Source: Deinococcus sp. LM3 (lineage in GTDB: Bacteria > Deinococcota > Deinococci > Deinococcales > Deinococcaceae). From it: a stretch of 64,000 nucleotides of DNA. The notes below the pieces were generated by a model that ran no database searches, was not told the DNA's origin, and was given only the letters and a program-made list of their open reading frames with translations. The position numbers and the translations under genes were made by a program. Each line of letters begins with the position of its first letter. The first letter of the stretch is position 1. The stretch spans positions 1,306,001 through 1,370,000 of the forward strand of contig NZ_MUFV01000001.1 of NCBI RefSeq assembly GCF_002017875.1, read 5' to 3'. Shown in pieces: positions 46,854-54,443 of the stretch.

Positions 46854-48296
46854 TCAGGTGGGCTGCTTTGCGCCCAATCTCTCTGCGATGAAGTCCTTGA
46901 GGGTCTGCACGTCGTTCGGCAGGACCTCGAAGCGTTTCGGGGCGTTCTCGATGCCCGCGAAGCGCGCGGGACGCTCGGGCAGGCGGCCCACCGCTTCCTG
47001 GACGGTCTCCTCGAACTTGGCGGGCAGCGCGGTTTCCAGGCAGATCATGGGCACGCCGGGGCGCCGGTAGCGCTCGCCGACGAGGACGCCGTCGGCGGTG
47101 TGCGGGTCGATCAGGCGGCCGTGCTCGCGGTCCACGCGGCGGATGGTGTTCAGGCGGTCCGCGTGGGTGCTGCGCCCGGACTTCAGGCCGCTGGCCTGCA
47201 CGGCGTCCCAGTGGGCGGTGCCGCGCAGGTCCACGGGGCGGCCCTCGCCGACGTCCTGCCACCAGCCGTGCGTCTGCGGGGCGTCGCTGCCCGTGATCAG
47301 GTACAGGTAGCGTTCGAAGTTGCTGGCCTTGCCGATGTCCATGCTGGGACTGCTGGTCATGGCGACCTGTTCGGCGGGGCGCACGTGGTACACGCCGCCG
47401 GTGAAGAAGTCGTTCAGCACGTCGTTCTCGTTGGTGGCGACGATCAGCTGCCCGACGGGCAGGCCCATGCTGCGGGCGAGGTACCCGGCGAACACGTTCC
47501 CGAAGTTCCCGGACGGCACGCTGAAGTCCGCCTCCTGCCCGTCCGGCAGGTTCAGGGTCAGGTACGCGCGGAAGTAGTACACGGCCTGCGCCAGCACCCG
47601 CGCCCAGTTGATGGAGTTCACGGCCCCGATATCGTGGTGGGCCTTGAATTCGGCGTCGGCGTTCACGGCCTTCACGAGGTCCTGGCAGTCGTCGAACACG
47701 CCCTGCAGGGCGATGTTGAAGATGTTGTCGTCGTGCAGGCAGAACATCTGCGCCTGCTGGAACGCGCTCATGCGACCGTGCGGGGAGAGCATGAACACGT
47801 TCACGCGGGCCTTGCCGAGCATGGCGTACTCGGCGGCCGAGCCGGTGTCGCCGCTGGTGGCACCCAGGATGTTCAGATGCTCGTCCCGGCGTTCCAGCAC
47901 GTACTCGAACACCTGCCCCAGGAACTGCATGGCCATGTCCTTGAACGCCAGAGACGGGCCGTTCGACAGTTCCAGCAGGAACAGGCCGCCCCCGTCCGGC
48001 CCTGCCTCTCCCAGTGGGGTCAGGGGCGTGATCGCCTCGCTGTGGAACGCCTCTTCGGTGTACGTGGCGCGCAGCAGGCGGCGCAGGTCATCCTCGGGAA
48101 TGTCGCTGATGAAGGGCCGCATGACCTCGAAGGCCAGATCGGCGTAGCTCAGGCCGCGCCACGCTCCGATCTGCGCGGGCGTGAAGGTCGGAATGCGCTG
48201 GGGCATGGCCAGTCCGCCGTCCGGGGCGAGTCCCGAGAGCAGCACGTCCGAGAAGCTCCCCAGGTCCTGCATGCCGCGCGTGGAAACGTACATCAT
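46854..48296 (-). CDS. thrC: Threonine synthase
   Basis: A 480-residue PLP enzyme that converts O-phosphohomoserine to threonine. PLP lysine is Lys119 in GPSLAFKDMAMQFLG, and ATSGDTGSAAEYAM is the phosphate-binding region. It belongs to the long class that begins MMYVSTRG-x-x-DLGSFSDVLL, as in enteric and yeast enzymes. It is a single gene without hom or thrB beside it. A TAGAGT box six bases upstream fixes the start. Confidence 0.94.
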   Translation of the reverse strand: MMYVSTRGMQDLGSFSDVLLSGLAPDGGLAMPQRIPTFTPAQIGAWRGLSYADLAFEVMRPFISDIPEDDLRRLLRATYTEEAFHSEAITPLTPLGEAGPDGGGLFLLELSNGPSLAFKDMAMQFLGQVFEYVLERRDEHLNILGATSGDTGSAAEYAMLGKARVNVFMLSPHGRMSAFQQAQMFCLHDDNIFNIALQGVFDDCQDLVKAVNADAEFKAHHDIGAVNSINWARVLAQAVYYFRAYLTLNLPDGQEADFSVPSGNFGNVFAGYLARSMGLPVGQLIVATNENDVLNDFFTGGVYHVRPAEQVAMTSSPSMDIGKASNFERYLYLITGSDAPQTHGWWQDVGEGRPVDLRGTAHWDAVQASGLKSGRSTHADRLNTIRRVDREHGRLIDPHTADGVLVGERYRRPGVPMICLETALPAKFEETVQEAVGRLPERPARFAGIENAPKRFEVLPNDVQTLKDFIAERLGAKQPT

Positions 48297-48302
48297 ACGG
48301 TC

Positions 48303-48308
48303 ACTCTA
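48303..48308 (-). promoter_or_regulatory. -10 box (TAGAGT) before thrC
   Basis: On the minus strand TAGAGT ends six bases before the ATG at 48296. Confidence 0.5.
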
Positions 48309-48409
48309 AAGGCCGCCCGCGCCCCGGACGGCGCCGGGGGCTAGCCAGACCGGCCCGTCGTCACGGCTGCCTGAAGGCGGGGCGCACCATCCTCACCCGG
48401 CCCATCCGG

Positions 48410-48415
48410 TAGCGT
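48410..48415 (+). promoter_or_regulatory. -10 box (TAGCGT) before aguB
   Basis: TAGCGT ends six bases before the ATG at 48422. Confidence 0.5.
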
Positions 48416-48421
48416 GGGGGC

Positions 48422-49312
48422 ATGAGAGCCCCCGACACCGTGAAGTTGGCCGTCGTGCAGATGCACGTCACGGATCAACTCGAAGACAACGTCACGCGCG
48501 CTATGGGTCATGTGCGAGACGCCGCCGCTCAGGGCGCGCAGGTGATCCTGCTGCCGGAACTGTTCGAGAACCTGTACTTCTGTCAGGTGGAACGCGAGGA
48601 GTACTTCGCGCTGGCGCACCCGCTGGAGGGCCACCCGTTCATCGGGCGCTTTCAGGAACTGGCGCGCGAACTGGGGGTGGTGCTGCCCCTGTCGTACTTC
48701 GAGGCGGCCGGGCAGGCGCACTACAACAGCCTCGTGTGCATCGACGCGGACGGCACCATCCTGGGCAACTACCGCAAGACGCACATCCCCGACGGTCCCG
48801 GTTACGAGGAGAAGTACTACTTCAATCCCGGCGACACCGGCTTCAAGGTCTGGGACACCCGCTATGGGCGCGTGGGCGTGGGCATCTGCTGGGATCAGTG
48901 GTACCCGGAAACGGCGCGCGTGATGATGCTTCAGGGCGCGGACTTCCTGCTGTACCCCACCGCCATCGGCAGTGAACCGGCCGAGGTGGAAACCCCGAAC
49001 AGCCACCACATGTGGCAGCGCGCCATGGTCGGGCACGCGGTCAGCAACAGCACGTACGTGGCCGCCGCCAACCGCATCGGGACCGAGGTCGTGGGCGACC
49101 TGAACCAGACGTACTACGGGCACACCTTCGTCAGCGACTACACCGGCGAGATCGTCGCGGAACTGGCCGAGACCGAGGAAGGCGCCCTGATCCACACCCT
49201 GAACATCGCCGAGGCCCGCAAATTCCGCGCCGGCATGGGCTTCTTCCGCGACCGGCGCCCCGAACTGTACGGCCCGCTGCTGACCCTGGACGGCGTGACC
49301 CGCAGAGGCTGA
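48422..49312 (+). CDS. aguB: N-carbamoylputrescine amidase
   Basis: A 296-residue nitrilase-superfamily enzyme: N-carbamoylputrescine to putrescine, ammonia and carbon dioxide. The Glu-Lys-Cys triad is visible in LLPELFENLYF, NYRKTHIPDGPGY and GICWDQWYPE (Cys156). AVVQMHVTDQLEDN at the start and FRDRRPELYGPLL at the end match AguB closely. It completes the agmatine route with aguA at 42588. Confidence 0.94.
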   Translation: MRAPDTVKLAVVQMHVTDQLEDNVTRAMGHVRDAAAQGAQVILLPELFENLYFCQVEREEYFALAHPLEGHPFIGRFQELARELGVVLPLSYFEAAGQAHYNSLVCIDADGTILGNYRKTHIPDGPGYEEKYYFNPGDTGFKVWDTRYGRVGVGICWDQWYPETARVMMLQGADFLLYPTAIGSEPAEVETPNSHHMWQRAMVGHAVSNSTYVAAANRIGTEVVGDLNQTYYGHTFVSDYTGEIVAELAETEEGALIHTLNIAEARKFRAGMGFFRDRRPELYGPLLTLDGVTRRG

Positions 49313-49325
49313 ACCGGCAGCCGGG

Positions 49326-49365
49326 AGCAGGAAGCGGAGGCGGGGACGCCGATCCACTTCCTGCT
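49326..49365. terminator. Stem-loop between convergent aguB and HTH genes
   Basis: AGCAGGAAG (49326-49334) pairs with CTTCCTGCT (49357-49365). It is placed between two stops and can terminate both. Confidence 0.5.
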
Positions 49366-49374
49366 ACTCGCTCT

Positions 49375-50022
49375 CTACTCGCCGGTATCGGGGGCGAGGT
49401 TCACGCGGTACAGGTGCGGGTGTGGACCGCCCCGCGCGGCGTAGCGGCCCAGCAGGTCGTGCAGGTCGCGTTGCAGGGCCTTGGCATCCTCGCGGGTCAG
49501 GTGCAGGGTGCCCCACTCGACGGTCAGGGCAGGCGCCTCGGGACGCAGCAGGTCGTGCATGTCGAAATGCTCGGCGGTGGGCGTGACGTCCAGGACCACG
49601 CTGCCCGCGTGGCGGTACAGGCGCACGGCGATGTCCTCCTCTCGGCGGACAAGGGGCACCCCGGCGTGCACGACCGCCTGCCGGAAGCGGTCGCTGAAGG
49701 TGTCCTCATGCAGCGAGATCAGGTCTTCCAGGCTGCCCAGTGGGGTCAGGTGGTACGGGATGAGCAGGGCGTCACTGACGGCCCGGTAGTGCCTCAGCGG
49801 GCGGCCCCGGCGCGCCTCCAGGCGCGTGACACGCACCAGTCCAGCGGCCAGCAGGCGGCCCAGGCGGTGGTGCGCGGCGTTCAGGGCCTGCCCGGCAGCG
49901 GCGGCCAGCGGGGCGGCGGTCCACTCGCGGATCATCAGGAGGCGCAGCAGGTCGGTGTAGGCGGGGTTCAGGGCCAGCCGGGCGGCGTGCGGGTCTTCCA
50001 GGCGCGTCCAGGCTCGCGGCAT
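49375..50022 (-). CDS. ArsR-like winged-helix transcriptional regulator
   Basis: A 215-residue protein. Residues 15-80 form a winged helix (NPAYTDLLRLLMIREWTAAPLAA...LGRLLAAGLVRVTRLEARRGRPLRHY). The C-terminal about 130 residues are a possible effector or dimerisation domain with RLYRHAGSVVLDVTP. It is transcribed divergently from the cytochrome P450, and the 82-base gap holds a perfect 10-base inverted repeat, so it probably controls both genes. Confidence 0.82.
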   Translation of the reverse strand: MPRAWTRLEDPHAARLALNPAYTDLLRLLMIREWTAAPLAAAAGQALNAAHHRLGRLLAAGLVRVTRLEARRGRPLRHYRAVSDALLIPYHLTPLGSLEDLISLHEDTFSDRFRQAVVHAGVPLVRREEDIAVRLYRHAGSVVLDVTPTAEHFDMHDLLRPEAPALTVEWGTLHLTREDAKALQRDLHDLLGRYAARGGPHPHLYRVNLAPDTGE

Positions 50023-50028
50023 GCCCGC

Positions 50029-50034
50029 AGCGTA
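50029..50034 (-). promoter_or_regulatory. -10 box (TACGCT) before the HTH gene
   Basis: On the minus strand TACGCT ends six bases before the ATG at 50022. The operator-like repeat begins 17 bases further upstream, over the -35 zone. Confidence 0.5.
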
Positions 50035-50051
50035 TCGCAGCGCCGGCCATC

Positions 50052-50085
50052 TCTACTCGACGCGGGTGCTTGAGGGTCGAGTAGA
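50052..50085. promoter_or_regulatory. Perfect 10-bp inverted repeat, probable operator of the HTH-P450 divergon
   Basis: TCTACTCGAC (50052-50061) and GTCGAGTAGA (50076-50085) are exact reverse complements with 14 bases between them (24 bases centre to centre). It lies in the only gap between the divergent regulator and P450 genes, close to the regulator's -35 region. Confidence 0.7.
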
Positions 50086-50104
50086 CCGGGGCGCACGCTG
50101 GGGC

Positions 50105-51364
50105 ATGACCAATCCGGTGGCAGCCCAGGTGGAGTTCACGCCCGAACAGCAGCGCGTGCAGGCGTCCGTGCAGGCCCTGTGGCACCCGCAGACCCTCCCG
50201 GACCCGTACCCGGCGTACGCGGCGCTGCGCGACCTGAACCCGTCGGGCGTGCTGCCCGTGCCGGAGTGGGGCATGACCTTCGTCACGTCGCACGCCGTGA
50301 ACAGCGCCGTGCTGCGCTCCCCGCTGGCGCGCTCGGGGGCCATCATCTCGCAGATGCCGGGCGACACGCAGGCCACCCGGCTGCTGCAACCCATGATGCT
50401 GTTCCACAACGGCCCCTCGCACGCCCGCCTGCGCGGGCTGGTGCAGGCGGCCTTCACGCCGCGCGTGGTCGAGGCGCAGCGCGAACTGGTGCAGGCGGTG
50501 CTGAACGACCTGCTGGACGACCTGCCCACCGACCGGGACGTGGACCTCGTCGCCGGACTGGCCGCGCCGCTCCCGGCCCGCGTGATCATGCGGATGCTGG
50601 GCCTGCGCGGCGACGACGAGGCGAAATTCATGCGCTGGACGCAGAGCGTCGCGGACCTGCTGGGCGGCGCGGAAGGCAACCCGGAGTTGCTGACCCGCAT
50701 CGAGGCCGACGCGAGCGAGATGCGTGCGTACTTCCGCGACCTGGCCGACGAACTGTGCGCCGACCCGCAACCCGGCCTGCTGAGCGCCATGGCCGCAGCG
50801 CAGGACGGCAGTGAACGCCTGAGCAGCGACGAACTGCTCTCGAACGCCGTCCTACTGCTGGCCGCCGGGCATGAGACGACCAGCAACCTGATTCCCGGCG
50901 GGCTGCTGGAACTCGCCCAGCAACCCCAGGCCTGGGCCGCCCTGGTCGCCCGCCCTGACCACCCGAACGTCGCGGACGAACTGCTGCGCGTCGTCTCGCC
51001 CGTGCAACTCGACGGGCGCACCCTGGCCGGCGACCTCACCACCACCGGCGCGGACAGCCAGCCCCTTACCCTCCCCGCCGGCACGCACGTGCAGACCCTG
51101 CTGGCCGCCGCCAACCGCGACCCCGGCGTGTTCCCCGACCCCGACCGCCTCGACTGGGACCGCCCGAACAGCGCCCGGCACCTCGCCTTCGCCGCCGGAG
51201 CGCACTACTGCCTGGGCGCGTCCCTGGCCCGCCTGGAAATCGCGGAAGTGTACGCCGCGCTCGCCCGCCGCTCCCCGAACCTGACCGTCACCGACCCCAC
51301 CCCCCCGTTCAAGGCAAACCTCGTCCTGCGCGGCCCGCAGGAACTCAGGGTCCGGCTCGGGTAG
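50105..51364 (+). CDS. Cytochrome P450
   Basis: A 419-residue soluble bacterial P450. The haem Cys369 is in FAAGAHYCLGASLARLE, the I-helix reads LLLAAGHETTSN with the oxygen-activating Glu/Thr, and the ExxR is ELLR. It hydroxylates an unknown hydrophobic substrate and would need a ferredoxin and reductase from elsewhere. The closest layout is CYP-like proteins of Gram-positive and Deinococcus genomes. The expression is likely under the divergent HTH regulator. Confidence 0.92.
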   Translation: MTNPVAAQVEFTPEQQRVQASVQALWHPQTLPDPYPAYAALRDLNPSGVLPVPEWGMTFVTSHAVNSAVLRSPLARSGAIISQMPGDTQATRLLQPMMLFHNGPSHARLRGLVQAAFTPRVVEAQRELVQAVLNDLLDDLPTDRDVDLVAGLAAPLPARVIMRMLGLRGDDEAKFMRWTQSVADLLGGAEGNPELLTRIEADASEMRAYFRDLADELCADPQPGLLSAMAAAQDGSERLSSDELLSNAVLLLAAGHETTSNLIPGGLLELAQQPQAWAALVARPDHPNVADELLRVVSPVQLDGRTLAGDLTTTGADSQPLTLPAGTHVQTLLAAANRDPGVFPDPDRLDWDRPNSARHLAFAAGAHYCLGASLARLEIAEVYAALARRSPNLTVTDPTPPFKANLVLRGPQELRVRLG

Positions 51365-51908
51365 GCCCACTCTCCTCGATCCAGAACACGCCGCCCAAGC
51401 CGACGCGGGGCGCGAGGTGCAGGGCGCTGCCGTCCACGAGCAGCGTGGCGCGCAGGGTGGTGGACGGCATGGTCGCGCCGGGCTGGTAGGCGCTCAGCAG
51501 GCCGTAATGCTGGAGGCGCGGGCTGAATTCCAGGCCCACGGCAGGCGTCCCGGCGGTGAACAGGCGGTGCAGGTGGCGTTCCAGCGCGTCGGCGCGGCGC
51601 ACGCCCCACAGGCCGCGTGCCCGCAGCGGAAGGGCCTGTGCGCGCAGCCAGTCGTTCGTGCCAGTCAGCCAGTCCCACGGCAGCACGGCGCGTTGCCCGC
51701 CGCTCGCGGGGACGATGAAGGCCCGCTGGGCGGTCAGCAGTTCGGCGGCCAGCGCGTCGCGCGGCGGCAGGGGCACGTCCAGCCGGTCGGCGTGCCACCG
51801 CAGCAGGCACGCGGCGCTCAGGGGGCCGCAACCGACCAGCGCGCCGCGCACGGTGCCCTGGCCGCCGTCGTGCGGGGGGCGCGGGCCGGTGAAGGCGTGC
51901 AGGGTCAT
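51345..51908 (-). CDS. Hypothetical protein, 187 aa
   Basis: A soluble protein with a Gly/Cys segment (ALVGCGPLSAACLLRWHADRL), a Trp-rich middle (VLPWDWLTGTNDWLRA) and a short beta-rich end (LRATLLVDGSALHLAP). I do not recognise the family. It converges on the P450, whose end it overlaps by 20 bases. The start is supported by a TACGCT box. Confidence 0.7.
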   Translation of the reverse strand: MTLHAFTGPRPPHDGGQGTVRGALVGCGPLSAACLLRWHADRLDVPLPPRDALAAELLTAQRAFIVPASGGQRAVLPWDWLTGTNDWLRAQALPLRARGLWGVRRADALERHLHRLFTAGTPAVGLEFSPRLQHYGLLSAYQPGATMPSTTLRATLLVDGSALHLAPRVGLGGVFWIEESGPTRAGP

Positions 51909-51914
51909 GCGGGC

Positions 51915-51920
51915 AGCGTA
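51915..51920 (-). promoter_or_regulatory. -10 box (TACGCT) before the 187-aa protein
   Basis: On the minus strand TACGCT ends six bases before the ATG at 51908. Confidence 0.5.
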
Positions 51921-51979
51921 GCGGGGTGGGAGGCAGGTTGGCGCATGGCATTCCTTGAGGGTCGTGTCAGGCTGTGGGG

Positions 51980-52639
51980 GTGACGCTGATCCCGCATTCG
52001 AGGGAGTGGTACGCGCGGCTGGCCCGCGAGCTGGGCGGGTACCGGCATCCGTGGGCGCGGGTGCTGGACGGCCCGGACCCGGAGTTGACGTTCGATGCCC
52101 TCCTCGCGGAGCGGCTGGGGCCAGCCGTCAGGGTGCTGGAGGCTGGGTGCGGGCATGGGCCGGACGCGGCGCGGTTCGGGCCGCTGGCGGGACGCTGGGC
52201 GGCGTTCGACGCGGTGCCGGAGCTGGTGGCGCAGGCGCGGCTGAACGCCCCTGACGCGGACGTGCACGAATGGAACGCCAAGGGCGAGGTGCCCCCGGAC
52301 CTGTGCGGCCCGTTCGACCTGATCGTGTCGCGCCGGGGGCCGACCTCGGTGATCCTTCGACTGCCGGAACTGGCCGCGCCGGGCGCGGAGTTCCTGTACG
52401 TCGGCCCGCGCCTGGACGTGCCGCAGGTGCCCGAACGGCTGGCGGCAGTGGGGTGGGAGGTCCGGGGCGAGTGGCGGGTCAGCGTGAGGGCGCGCGTGCC
52501 CACGCGCCAGGACTGGGCGACCCGCTGCAAGTGGATGAACGAGCCGGAGCGCCTCCCCGAATGGGACACGCACGCGGGGCCGGACGGCCTGCCGTACCGC
52601 GAGGAGCGTTACGTGGTCCTGGCTGGCCCACCCGCCTGA
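51980..52639 (+). CDS. SAM-dependent methyltransferase
   Basis: A 219-residue class I methyltransferase. Motif I is VRVLEAGCGHGPDAARFG, motif II WAAFDAVPELVAQAR, and motif IV-like GPFDLIVSRRGPTSVI. The substrate is unknown. GTG at 51980 is preferred over GTG at 51974 because CAGGCT lies six bases before it and no Shine-Dalgarno is seen; the difference is two residues. Confidence 0.85.
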   Translation: MTLIPHSREWYARLARELGGYRHPWARVLDGPDPELTFDALLAERLGPAVRVLEAGCGHGPDAARFGPLAGRWAAFDAVPELVAQARLNAPDADVHEWNAKGEVPPDLCGPFDLIVSRRGPTSVILRLPELAAPGAEFLYVGPRLDVPQVPERLAAVGWEVRGEWRVSVRARVPTRQDWATRCKWMNEPERLPEWDTHAGPDGLPYREERYVVLAGPPA

Positions 52640-52658
52640 CGGCCGGGCCCGGTGGGGT

Positions 52659-53459
52659 TCAGGGCAGGGACCCGTCCAGTTCCGGGAAGCCCTCGTAGCG
52701 GGCGCCGGTGAAGGACAGGCCGTGCGCGGGGACGTTCGCGCCGGCCTGTGACCGCTGCCGCGAGTGCAGGATGCCCTCGGCCTGCGTGGGGGTCAGGCGG
52801 CCCTGCCCGGCCAGCAGCAGCGTGCCGACGAGGCCGCGCACCATGTGCCGCAGGAAGCTCTCACCGTGTACGTGCACTTGCCAGATCAGGGGGCCGGGCT
52901 GCACGCGCAGCAGCCGCAGTTCGCGCACGGTCTGGCGGTCTTCCTGGGTGGCGAACGCCGCGAAGTCGTGCGTGCCGGTCAGGGCGGCGGCGGCGGCGTT
53001 CATGGCGTCCGGGTTCAGGGGCTGCGGGACGTGCAGGGCGCGGCCGTGCCAGTGCGGGTGCCGTTGCGGGTGGACCAGCAGGCGGTACACGTACTGCCGC
53101 TCGGTGCACGAGAAGCGCGCGTGGAACCCGGCGGGCGCGTCGGCGGCGTGCAGGACGGCCACGGTGGGTGGCAGGTGGGCGTTCAGGGCGCGGGCCAGTT
53201 TCGCGGGGGGCACCCGGAACGTGTCGGGCACGTCCACGTGGGCGGGCATGGCCTCGGCGTGCACGCCGGCGTCGGTGCGGCCGGCCGCCACCGGGCGGAA
53301 CTCTCCGCCGCCCAGCCGGGCCAGCGCGCCGTGCAGGGTGTCCTGTACGCTGGGCAGCGCCGGCTGGGACTGCCAGCCTGCGAACGGCGCGCCGTCCCAG
53401 GCGACCCGCAGCAGCAGGCGGCGGTGCCCGTCGGGGGGGCGGTAGTCCGGGCGGGTCAT
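52659..53459 (-). CDS. truA: tRNA pseudouridine(38-40) synthase
   Basis: A 266-residue TruA. Catalytic Asp63 is in AAGRTDAGVHA; YDGAPF-like WDGAPFAGWQSQP opens the protein and FLRHMVRGLVGTLL is typical. It modifies positions 38-40 of the tRNA anticodon stem. It is the last gene of a unit after csaB, six bases downstream of its stop. Confidence 0.94.
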   Translation of the reverse strand: MTRPDYRPPDGHRRLLLRVAWDGAPFAGWQSQPALPSVQDTLHGALARLGGGEFRPVAAGRTDAGVHAEAMPAHVDVPDTFRVPPAKLARALNAHLPPTVAVLHAADAPAGFHARFSCTERQYVYRLLVHPQRHPHWHGRALHVPQPLNPDAMNAAAAALTGTHDFAAFATQEDRQTVRELRLLRVQPGPLIWQVHVHGESFLRHMVRGLVGTLLLAGQGRLTPTQAEGILHSRQRSQAGANVPAHGLSFTGARYEGFPELDGSLP

Positions 53460-53465
53460 GGGCGC

Positions 53466-54443
53466 CTAGCGGTTCAGGGCGCGGCCGAAGCTCTGCGCGG
53501 CCCTGAGTTTCATGTCCTCGACGGCGTTCCAGTCGGGCACGACGCGCCGCAGGGCTTCCTCGGCCACCTGTTCGGCGTTCAGGTCGGTGGGGTGGGCGGG
53601 CGCCCCGGCGTCGGCGCAGAAGCCCTGCACCTTGGGGTCGTAGGCGACGCCGCTGAAGGGCGTGCCGGTCGCGGCGGCCAGGATCACGGCGTGCAGGCGC
53701 ACCCCGATCACGTACCCGCTGGCGGCGATGGCGTCCAGCGCGACCTGCGGGTCGCGGGTGCTGATCACGTCGTTCGCGCCGAGGCTGTGGGCGGCCTCGT
53801 CGTCGTGGTCGGGCATGAAGCTCAGGGCGGTCACGTGGCGGCCCTCGGCCTGCAGGCGGCGGATCACGTCCCTGAGTTTCGCGGTGGCGTCGGTCACGTC
53901 GCCGCGCGGGGCGACGATGACGCGTTTCAGGTCGCGGGTGGCGGGCGCGGCGCTCAGCAGCAGGGCCGGGTCGCCGCCCAGTTCGGCGCGTACGCCCAGG
54001 CTGCCCAGGGTGTCCAGGCTGCCCTCGTCGCGCACGATGACGGTCACGCCGCGCAGCGCGCGGGCCACGCGGCGGCCACCCTGTTCGCTCAGCGGGCCGA
54101 CGCTCTGGTTGAACACGACCACGCGGCGGCCCATCAGTTTCGCGAGGCGGATGATCGCCAGGTAGTACGTGAGGGTGCGGCTGCTGGTCTTGTCCTGAAG
54201 CAGGCCGCCCCCGCCGGACAGCAGCACGCGCGAGCGCATGAGCGCGCCCAGCACGGCGGCGGGTTTCATGCGTTCGGCGCTCAGGCAGTCGTAGGTGCGG
54301 GCGGTCTCGGCGGGGGTATTCGACAGCAGCAGCGGCTCGGCGCTGTACTTGCGCAGTTCGCGGGTGATGGCCAGCGCGATGGCCTCGTCGCCGGTGTTCC
54401 CGAAGCCGTAGTAGCCGCTGACGGTGACGGTGGTGCGGGTCAT
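53466..54443 (-). CDS. csaB: Polysaccharide pyruvyl transferase CsaB
   Basis: A 325-residue CsaB. SGYYGFGNTGDEAIALAI at the N-terminus, LSGGGGLLQDKTSSRTLTYY and GVRLHAVILAAATGTPF near the C-terminus are the family blocks. It adds ketal-pyruvate to the secondary cell-wall polymer, the ligand of SLH-domain S-layer proteins. It overlaps the DUF5693 gene by four bases and lies upstream of truA. Confidence 0.92.
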   Translation of the reverse strand: MTRTTVTVSGYYGFGNTGDEAIALAITRELRKYSAEPLLLSNTPAETARTYDCLSAERMKPAAVLGALMRSRVLLSGGGGLLQDKTSSRTLTYYLAIIRLAKLMGRRVVVFNQSVGPLSEQGGRRVARALRGVTVIVRDEGSLDTLGSLGVRAELGGDPALLLSAAPATRDLKRVIVAPRGDVTDATAKLRDVIRRLQAEGRHVTALSFMPDHDDEAAHSLGANDVISTRDPQVALDAIAASGYVIGVRLHAVILAAATGTPFSGVAYDPKVQGFCADAGAPAHPTDLNAEQVAEEALRRVVPDWNAVEDMKLRAAQSFGRALNR

